Source: Acanthaster planci (lineage: Eukaryota; Echinodermata; Asteroidea; Valvatida; Acanthasteridae). Taken from it: a stretch of 64,000 nt of DNA. Every line of letters begins with the position of its first letter. The first letter of the stretch is position 1. The DNA lies in assembly GCF_001949145.1 (NCBI RefSeq), contig NW_019091756.1, positions 3,899 to 67,898 of the forward strand, given 5' to 3'. Made by a program: the position numbers and the translations under genes. This document shows, one piece after another, positions 24,399 to 34,195 of this stretch. A model generated the notes under the pieces. It did not search any database. It had not been told where the DNA came from and saw nothing but the letters and a program-made list of their open reading frames with translations.

Positions 24399-27300
24399 GT
24401 GAGTACCTACGTTAAAAAATTACATTGATAAATAATGTGTCTCCTATTCAAATGGTACAGTCCAATGTATGTGAACGCTCTGCTTATTAAAAATCTAATA
24501 AAGTAATTGGCAGCATGTATGGCTTGCAGAACAGACATGTTTGGTTCAGGTTAATGCTTTTTTATTCCATCTTGTTTATTTGGGACAATTTAGAGATATT
24601 CTTGGTCAACAAAGGCATTGAAATCGAGTATGGGCGGAGATTTCTTGTCACACGTGGGGGGTGGTTCCCAAAAGCTCAGTACAGCCTCCATCCCAGGTGA
24701 GGTCGTAACGTCAGCAAGGGCGGAGTTGCCGGCAAGGGTGTACATGAAGTCAGTGACTTGAAAACTGCGGGGGGGGGTGATTGTGATAAGTCACAGAGTG
24801 GGGCCATATCCGCCTACCCAAGAATCTCCCCTTGTGAAATCGAGGCTGCGCCACCTTCTTGTCTGATCGCTAGACCTAACTGAAATAGTGAGACGCGCAT
24901 TTCACATTTACCGTTAGATTTCAAAGACAACCGTACACTGAAACATGCTGAGGAGTAACGTGTGTTTACTTGGGCATATCTCTGGATGGCGAAAAGCAAA
25001 TCAGATGGCAAAAAAGCACAATCAAGCCGACAGTGCCTTCTGTAAAGCTGTATACTTTAAGAATAATGCACGCTGGTATTTGATTAGTNNNNNNNNNNNN
25101 NNNNNNNNNNNNNNNNNNNNNNNNNNNNNNNNNNNNNNNNNNNNNNNNNNNNNNNNNNNNNNNNNNNNNNNNNNNNNNNNNNNNNNNNNNNNNNNNNNNN
25201 NNNNNNNNNNNNNNNNNNNNNNNNNNNNNNNNNNNNNNNNNNNNNNNNNNNNNNNNNNNNNNNNNNNNNNNNNNNNNNNNNNNNNNNNNNNNNNNNNNNN
25301 NNNNNNNNNNNNNNNNNNNNNNNNNNNNNNNNNNNNNNNNNNNNNNNNNNNNNNNNNNNNNNNNNNNNNNNNNNNNNNNNNNNNNNNNNNNNNNNNNNNN
25401 NNNNNNNNNNNNNNNNNNNNNNNNNNNNNNNNNNNNNNNNNNNNNNNNNNNNNNNNNNNNNNNNNNNNNNNNNNNNNNNNNNNNNNNNNNNNNNNNNNNN
25501 NNNNNNNNNNNNNNNNNNNNNNNNNNNNNNNNNNNNNNNNNNNNNNNNNNNNNNNNNNNNNNNNNNNNNNNNNNNNNNNNNNNNNNNNNNNNNNNNNNNN
25601 NNNNNNNNNNNNNNNNNNNNNNNNNNNNNNNNNNNNNNNNNNNNNNNNNNNNNNNNNNNNNNNNNCCAGAGCGAGCCTGGACCAAATAACACCCAGAAGG
25701 ACTCTTGTTATGAATCCAAGGGAAGGCAAGGAAGTAAAAGTTCCTTATGGACCATTTTAGAAGATAAACTGAAATGAGTACCAAATTTCAAGATACAAGG
25801 TTTCAGAGGTCTGGTGACTTTAAAGGATATAGAAGGTACTACTGGAACCCTCAAAGACGAGTTCACGAGTGTGCAGTTTTCATACTCATCTAAAAGGGTA
25901 TCAAATGTTTTGACGTTGTATGAGTTACACGCATTCTCAATTTGGTGCTCTACCAGTTACCATATCTGTATTCTAATACTTTAGGTTAAATTACCAACTG
26001 TTCTAGCACAAAAGGCTGTTTTTGGGGTAGCACGTTAAGATAAGGTAATGGGGTATGCTTACATTTCTTTGCCATACACCTGACGGACCAAAATGCCTAA
26101 AGGCACTATCTATGGATGATTCCTCCGATTTCTACAGGCACCGACCTTGGGTTCCCGCGAGATCTCGTAATGATGGAGAAGGAGCTGGGACGAGGTGTGT
26201 TCGGGAGGCTGTTCTTGGCCACAGCCCATGGGATCGATGAAGCAGGGAAAGACACGAAGGTCGTCGTCAAGACTGTCATAGGTGCGTCACATGACATCAA
26301 AACCATTCAGGCTATTATTGTCCACAGCGCTCAAGACCTTGCGGGCTCGGTGATGCACTGTAAAATCCTTGATGTTCATTATCAGCGCACTACATCCCAT
26401 CGGTTGCAGTCTACTGTTAACACCCAGGTTGTTGAATTAACACCGCTATAACACCACAGTTTTCACAGTGTTTGACCCAAATAAAGTAGGAAATCAGCTG
26501 CAGCAAGCATGCCACCTACGTTTGAGTGTAAAATTCCTGACCTGGCTCCCTATAAGCAAAGTTTTTCGTAGATTCTTTCGCTTTCTGGCAATTCGATTTC
26601 CTTCGCTCGGAACTCAAACATCTCAATGGCGCTATGCTTAGCAGTCCGATATTAAGGGACGTGTTAGGGGCCTTAAGGAGCTATTTCGAGGGCTCAACAG
26701 TTTTCAACGGGAGGGGGGAGTCAGCGGCGTAGCGAGCGGGCTTGGGTGGGAGTGTTGCATCCCCCGGTAATTCTTTTCAGTTGGCAAATATAGGGTCAGT
26801 TGGCAAATGAAACTGAAATTGACGTCATGAATTACTGACGTACATCGACCAGTCGGCAAATTGACCCTGGCACATACACACAAAGAAAATGCCTTCGCTA
26901 CGCCGCTGGGGGAGTAAGTTTCTATTGGGCGGGGTCACTCGGTGGCTGTTGTCATAGTTGCCACTTACCGTCAGCAGAGTTTTTCCTTCTCTATTTACTG
27001 AGTGGGAGAGGGAGGCCTTGAGTCAGACGGTGCCTCCTGTTAGGTTACGCCACAGAGTGCCCTAGTAACTAACCTTTGCTTTCCTTCGATTCTCAGGTTG
27101 TGCAAGGACAGATGAGGACACAGGGGGCAGGCTTCACGTTCTCGCAGAGCTGGATCTGATGAAAGAAATTTGTTCGCATCCAAATGTCATCAGACTACTT
27201 GGCTTTTGTGTGGAGACGGGTAACATAAACGTTTAATGTCACTAATATGCCCCCAAATCACAGTCTGCGTCATGCAGTTACTGGGGCAAATTCTAGATTT

Positions 27301-30300
27301 CTTGGAGGCGCATCAGTATCTAAACCAAACACTGTGAACGACCTGGAGTTTTCCCTACAAAAATTGAAAGGTATTCCTATTTATGGTGGATAAGATACTG
27401 AACTTAAATGTGACTTTGTCAGGGATTATCCAAAATCAAAACTAAAATCAAAGTCACAATCACTACGAACATCTAACAAAAGAAACACAGTGCACTAACA
27501 ATGAGCGTCCATTGTTGTTGCACCGTGCTTCTTTTGTTAGATGTTCATAGTGAATCAGAACTCACATTCAGGATTATGTTGTTAAAGTCTAACTCACGAT
27601 GTGATTTTTGACTTTTCTGGATGTGATTTCTGGCTCGGATGTGAGTTTGGTGGCGTGGATGTGATACTGGATAATCCTTACCAAAATCAAATCAAGGCGA
27701 GCGGCCTTTCCATTTTTGTTAGGAAATGACATCCAAGCCATTCACAGTGAAACAAGGCACCGATCAAAACCAAACAGCAAAACGGCAGGAAGTAATTTAT
27801 GTTCAACCAACGCGGCTTTTGGGCGCACAAAAATGAAAGAAAGCTCCTGTATCGGAGACTAAACAATAAGTGAATTAGACTTTTACCAGACGCTTGTGTC
27901 GCCTTGGTACGGTGGTGTCGAAGGGACAATGTATGGAAAACACTACACGACAGCAGAAAATTAGTTGAGGGGGCCATAAAAAAATTGTTGTTCCCTCAAC
28001 AAAATGTGTTGTTTGTTCCCTCAAAAACATTTTGTTGTTCCCTCAAAAATATATATTAACAGACATCCCCCATATGTCCATTTAAGACCACTGTACGCTT
28101 GAGCTTATGTCCACATGTCCAAAATGATAGTGGACCGCTCGCTGCTTGACTGTATTTCAGACACCTGCAAGCGTCTAAATTGTCTCCTCTTAAAACGTCT
28201 CCGGTGGCTAATATTCCATCACGAAAATCAAAGGAGTGCCCAGTAAAGGCCAGTACACCGCCTTCGAAGTAGCCTTTTTCTACTCTTCTGAATTTGAATA
28301 CCTTTCATCAGATCCCGTTTACATCATTGTTGAGCACTGTGCTAAGGGGGATTTGAGGAGCGTTCTACTGCAGTACCGAGACACGGAGCTCGGTAAAGCC
28401 TACTGCAGGCCCGGGTCCGAGCCTGAATCGAGCGGACCGCTGTCTCGGACCTTAGTCGGATTTGCGAGGGACGTGGCAAATGGTATGGCCTTTTTATCCT
28501 CAAAAAAGGTGAGAATTAATAACTAGCTCTAAAGTTTCATATCCTTGATTTCACGACGTCCTATTGAAAGTTGGAAGAGCTACTGGCCTCTATTCCTGAG
28601 GCCATTTTGGCTAAGAACTTGAATAATCCCGCTTATCCACTCCAAAATCCTAAATTTTAATTCGTCAGCTCAAAACAGAGCACAAAGCCAGATACTGCGC
28701 TATATCATGCGGTCACCAATGTTACTCCTCATTGTAGGCAGGCATTTGCATAGCTACATAACAATAACCACCACCACCACAACAACATCAAAGAACAGCA
28801 AACAGCAACAACAACAAAGACAACAAAAATAATAAAAGCAACACAATCTATGGCCTCTTCAAACCGTAATCTTTCCATTCCTTCCCCTTGTCTTCTGTCT
28901 TTGTAAGTATGTACTTTGTGACCTGACTTCAAGTAAAGTGCTGGTGGGCGATGACTACTCGTGTAAGTTGGCCGACTTCAGAAGGGTGAAAGGAGTCACA
29001 GCTGTCTACGCAGATTTATGTGAAACGAACTTAAAGGTAGCGTGCACATCCTTACAAAACTGTCGTGCATTTTCTTTAGATAAACGCTGCCTCACTATTC
29101 AGCATCCAAACTATATCCCTAAATGTCTGCTGAGTTGTTGAGTTATCTTTCTCTCAGATGAGTTGGTCACTTTCTTGAAAACACGGTCCTAAAAAACTAA
29201 TTGTGCGTTGCAACAACGCCTCCCCCAAATAAGGAGGAAATGAAGAATGTTCTGAAGTCCTCTTCTTTACGAATGATCTTGGGGGCCAACTTTGAAGACA
29301 GATGGGGTTGATGAAGTCATTATAAATATATCCACGCTTCACTGAAAACATAACTGTTTTCAACAGTCTCGCCCACCGTTTCGATGGCTGGCACCCGAGT
29401 CATATGAATATGGCATTTTTTCTACGGCAAGTGACGTGTGGTCTTTTGGGGTAGTACTCTGGGAGATCCTTACACTGGGTGAGTACCCTCGAACCAAACA
29501 CTGAAAAACTAAACAGCAGAGTCGCTGACTCGAGTCATGTGACTTGGACTTGAGTCAAACACGAGTCGCTATTTTTGTGACTTGACTTGTAAATAACAGC
29601 TTTGACTTATAGCTTGACTTGGACTTGCAAAAAATGACTTGTTACCAACACAAGTCAGACGCTACTCAACCGGCCCCATATATTTTTACAACTCGTATCT
29701 CCGTAAGTTGACACCTGGTTCTTTTTGCTTATTACAGCTGGACAAAATAATGTGCAGCTTGACTTGCTACTTGGACAAAGAGACTTGTGACTTAACTTGT
29801 GTTTAGACCAAATGACTTGTGACTTGACTTGACTTGCCCTGTAACCAAATGACTTGTGACGTGACTTGTGACCGGACCTAAAACCTGTGAATTTGTTTGC
29901 TTGTTTTTTGGTTGTTTTTTTAATTCAAGAGGGGAAAATGAACGATTGTAACGTCGAGCGCGTATTACCATCGAAGCCGTCTGCAAATTGTATCGGAAAA
30001 AACCTGACAATGTGTTCTTGAGAGAGAGCGGTTTTATGCACCTTTTTTAAAACCTTTTTTTTAAATACTTTTTTCCCGAACAGGGAAAAAACCCTACTCC
30101 GAGCTGGGGATGAGCGGTATGCCTATAGAAGACCGCATTGCGACAGGCTATCGCTTGCCCAAGCCCCGGAACTGTGGCCAAACGACGTAAGTGAAAGACA
30201 AAAATCATTATCAAGTGAAAAAAGAGAAATAGGGTTCGTACTTTTTGATGTCTGACGAAATAATCCACAGAAGAGGGTACTGAAATGGCAGGCATGAATA

Positions 30301-31317
30301 GGCCTACGACAGACACAATGTTCTCCAGGTTTTACTTGAGTGTACTTCTTTTCATCAAATATATGAGGACTTTGAAATATATGTTGATAGTGCTAAGAGG
30401 AATATTCAGATGCAGGTCACACTCTTTCCACATCATTAATAGTTTGACTGACGCCCTTCTCGTGTTCGCAATTCTATTAATTAAGTTCGACATGAAATTA
30501 ATTAGAAATCAACCTTCCTTCCCAAGTTACAAAGATTACACTAGGAAGGAGGGAGTCAAAGGCTGAGTATGATCTTCAAATAATGTAACATAAGAAAACA
30601 AAGGGTTCTATCCCTATTTTGACCAAACCTGCTGTGGCCACCACATCGCTCACGCGCTGACCGTTTGATATACACGTGTCTGTTTGTCGCTACTGCATCC
30701 ATTGTAGGTTTGTGCGTAAATTTAGGCCACATCCATGTATATCATGGCCCGGACACAGATACGACAATGTGGAATATGGTTTGCGGTATTCTGAAACATT
30801 GCATTTGGCTAGATTACTAAAAGTTAAAAAGGATAAAGAAAAGTGGGGGGTATGTCCCTCTATCCCAGGGATCTGTATCCATGCTTCCAAAGCCTGGAGG
30901 AGTTGATGCTAAGTGGATGCTTGGGATTTTTGTTTGTCTCTGAGACTATGCACAAGAAAAAGAAAATCACCATGAGCAGAATAAGAATTCGTTCCCCAAA
31001 CTGTACGAGGAGGAGTGTACTGACCTGCTTCATACCACATTATATTGTTTGATGAGACATATGAAAAGCGTTATTGTGAGTTTTCTAGGGGGTAGAGAAA
31101 ATGCTGTAATATGGTATTTAGGAATATGAGAAACTGTCATTAATTGCATTATGTGCTTTAACATTTTGTGACAAAATTGGTGCAATTTCCTCATCCAGGT
31201 ACGCCATGATGCTTAGCTGTTGGAAAAAACAAGCCTCAGGATCGACCTGATTTCCAACATCTCCTTCAGCAACTCGATGGGATGCTCTCGAGACAGACTG
31301 AACACTCTCCACACTGA
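20255..31317 (+). CDS. Ig-type receptor tyrosine kinase with decayed catalytic loop
   Basis: Visible exons: 20255-20315, 21837-22028, 22825-23058, 24257-24398, [one or more missing, probably in the N gap], 26138-26281, 27097-27219, 28312-28508, 28908-29036, 29367-29478, 30084-30186 and 31199-31317. Phases agree across all visible neighbours except the missing part (phase 2 in, phase 1 out). The product has a signal peptide, an unknown module, an Ig-like domain, one TM helix and a tyrosine kinase domain of the FGFR/VEGFR-like group. The Gly-loop (LGRGVFG), beta3 Lys (VVVK), alphaC Glu (AELDLMK), APE and DVWSFG are present. HRDLAARN reads LCDLTSSK and DFG reads DFR. Near the 3' end a run of six A (31224-31229) puts the frame into a TGA at 31248. 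It is either a pseudokinase receptor or an early pseudogene. Confidence 0.8.
23400..23900. repeat. Degenerate G/C-rich repeat in receptor intron 3
   Basis: Runs such as gggggggtgtggctg, ggggcgggggtgatc and ggatgcaggggggacgtgcaccc resemble the 18.9 kb element family. No clear termini are visible. Confidence 0.35.
25089..25665. other. Assembly gap (577 N) in the receptor gene
   Basis: All bases are N. The gap lies between the TM exon (ends phase 2) and the first kinase exon (starts phase 1). At least one exon of length 3n+2, expected to encode the juxtamembrane segment, must lie between 24399 and 26137. I saw no candidate in the readable flanks, so it is probably in the gap. Confidence 0.9.
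26138..27219 (+). CDS. Receptor kinase N-lobe exons
   Basis: The first exon (26138-26281) reads [18 protein letters not shown], then [14 protein letters not shown], then [11 protein letters not shown]. It holds the glycine-rich loop GxGxFG and the beta3 Lys. The second exon (27097-27219) carries alpha[21 protein letters not shown], with the salt-bridge Glu, and then [10 protein letters not shown]. All N-lobe ATP-site residues that I can identify are present. Confidence 0.85.
26722..26908. mobile_element. hAT-like MITE in receptor kinase intron
   Basis: The left terminus cagcggcgtagcga is the exact reverse complement of the right terminus tcgctacgccgctg. ggggagt occurs directly on both outer sides (26715-26721 and 26909-26915), giving a 7-8 bp target duplication. 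The length is 187 bp with no coding capacity. Terminus type and duplication length fit a non-autonomous hAT element. Confidence 0.75.
27415..27760. mobile_element. Dispersed repeat family B, copy 1, with inserted hairpin
   Basis: It shares the blocks ggatgtgatttctggctcgg, gtggatgtgatactggataatcc and ccaaaatcaaatc with copies at 40430-40700 and 50265-50525. A hairpin-forming insert occupies 27461-27552. It is intronic, in the receptor gene. Confidence 0.75.
27461..27552. repeat. 43-bp imperfect inverted repeat with 6-nt loop
   Basis: The left arm begins cactacgaacatctaacaaa and the right arm ends tttgttagatgttcatagtg, with few mismatches. The loop is agcgtc. The long stem and tiny loop resemble a foldback element or a microRNA-precursor-like hairpin. 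Confidence 0.8.
27985..28050 (+). repeat. Short tandem repeat of ttgttgttccctcaaaa
   Basis: Three to four imperfect copies of a 16-30 bp unit based on tttgttgttccctcaa, in the receptor intron. Confidence 0.7.
28312..28508 (+). CDS. Receptor kinase hinge and alphaE exon
   Basis: It encodes [20 protein letters not shown] (hinge, Val gatekeeper as in FGFR-type kinases), a short kinase insert ([20 protein letters not shown]) and [17 protein letters not shown]. The acceptor is catcag (phase 1) and the donor aaaaaggtgaga (phase 0). Confidence 0.85.
28741..28845 (+). repeat. CAA/CCA-rich simple sequence
   Basis: Imperfect accaccacc and caacaacaa runs lie in the receptor intron before the catalytic-loop exon. 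Confidence 0.7.
28908..29036 (+). CDS. Receptor catalytic-loop exon, degenerate (LCD / DFR)
   Basis: The exon follows acceptor ctgtctttgtaag and ends at donor aaaggtagcg, phase 0 on both sides. It reads [18 protein letters not shown], then [17 protein letters not shown], then DLCETNLK. Set against the family consensus YVHRDLAARNVLV, the flanks match exactly. His and Arg of HRD are Leu and Cys (28914-28919), the HRD Asp is kept (28920-28922), the Mg-binding Asn is Lys (28935-28937), and the Gly of DFG is Arg (28980-28982). The frame is open and both splice sites are intact. Activity would be expected to be lost or very weak. Confidence 0.85.
29367..31317 (+). CDS. Receptor kinase C-lobe exons, frame broken near end
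   Basis: Exon 29367-29478 encodes [16 protein letters not shown] and [19 protein letters not shown] (APE and subdomain IX intact). Exon 30084-30186 encodes [18 protein letters not shown] and [11 protein letters not shown]. The last exon begins at 31199 (YAMMLSCW). After TGTTGG a run of six A leads in frame to TGA at 31248-31250. The frame offset by one base continues with the family-typical subdomain XI ([17 protein letters not shown]) and stops at 31315-31317. The usual kinase thus ends at 31317, and the assembled sequence breaks it. A sequencing or assembly error in the A run is as likely as a real mutation. Confidence 0.75.
29520..29880 (+). repeat. GACTTG/GAGTCA minisatellite-like repeat
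   Basis: Many imperfect copies of gacttgtgacttgacttg and gacttgagtca lie in the receptor intron between 29478 and 30084. Confidence 0.8.
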
Positions 31318-34195
31318 AAACAAAAATCGTGGGTTACATTTCAATCCATAGGAGGTTGGAAGCTGCCACTCTCCAAAGGTGGTGAAATAATCCAATTTAG
31401 GGGAAAAGATTTTCAGACTCAGTTTTACCAATAAAAATGAGTTTTCATAATTAAAGCCTGGATAAGTTTTACATTTGTTAGCAGTGATCAAAAATGTATA
31501 CTTTTCTAGTTAAAATGTAGAATAGACGATATTACGTATTTATGTGCCCATATCTCGCTGGACTATGGAGTTTTGACCTTTTATGGAGAGATATTAGACG
31601 CTAGAATGCTTAACATGGAAAAATTGAAAATCCTATGACCGTTTGATGACCTCAATACTTTGTCTTTCAAATGTTAACCGCGAATGTCAAGATGTGTAAT
31701 GGAATTTCATTTATAAGATGTAGTGCCTGGTATTGATAGATGGTTAACATCAATCAAGTTTTGGCATCATCGTGTGTGGTTAGTGGAGTCATTGGTTCAG
31801 TACTGTTCTCTGTTTTGCCATAAAAATGTGGTTGATTCCTGAATAAAGCATAAATATTGAATATGTTATTGTGATAAATTACCGAAAGCTAAACATTAAC
31901 GGAGTAGCCGGGACACGGATAACAACATTGCTCCGTGAAAAGAACAGTCTTGGATTTGTAGCGCGCAAACACAATTCGTGGAAAGCACACCCTTAAGAAA
32001 CGTTATGCCACTAGTAAACACTTGTTGGCACTCCAGGGTCTGAAGCCCCTTGCTCAATTTTCTTAGCTCTATCAGCCTTTGAATACTGTAAAAGGGTGTG
32101 TTAAATTAGGAGATGACGATCGACATTGATCAATACTGACTTTGATAAATGCTGACTTTGAAAATTGCCCTGATGTATTGCTTTAATTTCCACCCTCACG
32201 TTTCCAACTGATCACTTATTTGTCCCTCTCTGAACCGGAATTAAACTATAACTTTGCCTTATATGCAAAGAGAACCAGCAGCTTCAGAGATGCATTGAAC
32301 AAAATTTACACGAATACCTATTCCCGACAGCCAATTATATTGCCCTTGTGCAAATAGTTGGGTAAGTTACCGCAACCCTTAATTTGGATATAGTTGAGAA
32401 AAATATCGAAACTGCATTTTGTTTCCAACTATTTAACACACACGTGCATGCACACCCAGGCTAGGAGTGAGGGTAATTGGCAAACAATAACTTTTCAGCT
32501 GTTCCTATAACTTTTTCAAACCAGCTAAATCGACCTATATTGTACATGCAGTTGTAAGGACTTGGGCTCTTGCATTGGGAAACTCTTTGGCTCCGTGAAC
32601 TGAGGTGACATTAAGCTGGATTCTGAGAGATCTGCGGGTACACGTCTGTATGCTTTTTGTATTAAGCCTAAAGCCCGCTTAAAAGTAGTCAACACCCTTT
32701 TTTGGCATAATTTTACAAGATTGGCTGATTGAAGTGTATAATATTCACTGCAACTGACGTTCTTCTGACTTCTCTCATGATTTAGTCGGTTTGAATTGTA
32801 ATTGATTGCCTTGTAATGACGCTCTCTTCACCAAATTGAATGCAGTAGAAGCAAATGTATCCGCTTGTATGTCGTTGTTCGGAGTTGGCACGTTTTCTGG
32901 AAAATTGGTGTTTCATCAAGATCGGCATAAAAGACACATGATGGGCTCTTGACCTGTAGGAAAATGTAAATTGTTTAGTATTATTGAATAAAGTTGAAAG
33001 AAAATTCGAGACACATTTTGATTGGTCAAATTAATAATCAAAACACTGCGTCTTAACCTTACAACCTGTACATTGAAAATTCCTTCAAGTCTCTTGAGCC
33101 TGAGCTGCGCCAACACCTGGGCGTAGCTATATTCGGGGAAGGTTTGTTTCATAACACATCTGTCTAGGTACACGACATGTAGGCCCTACTTACCTAGGCC
33201 TATGTGAAAATGGTTCTACTGCCAGTCTTGAGAGGAGCCGGACCTCATGCCTCGTGGAAGCTGTCCCTGTTGCATTGTTGGACTTTACTTTGCTTTAAAA
33301 ATCCTCAAGAGCCTCAACTGTAGCTTTTGTTCACGTTTCCCCTGGGGATTTTGTGACAGTCGAAAAACTGCTTCCAGGAAATGGGCCCCAATCTGTTCGA
33401 TGTTATCAAGTTAAAAATGAGTCACTGTAGCCCATGGCTGTGCACTACTAACAAACCAACTTATCACCACGAATCTTACAGACTGACCAAACAACCACAT
33501 TTTAAGAAAAATCTTCAACCAGGAAAATTAAAATCATCCACTGCCTGTACAATGTTTGAGTGATGACAGTGGATTGACAAAAGGGGACACTGGGAAGTGT
33601 ATTTAAATTATACAATAATCTACAATACTGGACGTGCATATGACGGGTGTCGTGGTGTGCGGCATTTCGCTTCTTGGCGTTAGTTTTGTTTTTCGATTAT
33701 CTTCAGAATCAAAGTGCTCATTTTGTTTCTCACTCTTTATCGGTTCCGTTTCTTCACCGTGTTATTTTTGCACTCTCATTGGTATTTATATTTATCCTGG
33801 CTCTCTCTAGCAATGCAGATTATATCTAAGGGCAAAACCCATATTAAAAATGGTCAATTCTGTTGCCTGTGATTATGCATGCAGTTTGCTTAATAACATG
33901 TCCAGAAGGAATTAGCACCTTGCATAATTCATGCTCTAAAAATAGTTAATTCAAGTAAATGGATGCGCAAAGGTTAGCGTATAGACAAAACCTTAAAAAA
34001 GGTGTACACGACAAACTAAATCTAACACCGGTACCTTTACTACGTATAAGTGATGAACTTCTATATAGTTGATTGTCGAAAGTGTCGAAAAACACTATTT
34101 CAGAATGAAAACGTCATGGTTCCAACAATCCATTGAAACTCCATTCTGGCTCAAAATTTCCTGAGCGGTCGGACGTCCAAGCTACTATTTCGGTA
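31318..34195. other. Region between the receptor gene and the minus-strand secreted gene
   Basis: It holds the presumed 3' UTR of the receptor (aataaa near 31429 is a possible poly(A) signal) and the 3' flank of the minus-strand gene. A minus-strand frame at 33148-33072 (DRCVMKQTFPEYSYAQVLAQ ... EGIFNVQ) has possible splice borders but no partner exon, so I leave it uncalled. Nothing else is recognised. Confidence 0.5.

Noticed and set aside
24945-25784. ORFs of 200-270 codons on both strands
   Set aside because: They are made almost wholly of N from the assembly gap.
33072-33148. Possible minus-strand exon (TFPEYSYAQVLAQL region)
   Set aside because: Borders resemble splice sites, but no phase-matched neighbour exon was found, so it cannot be supported.
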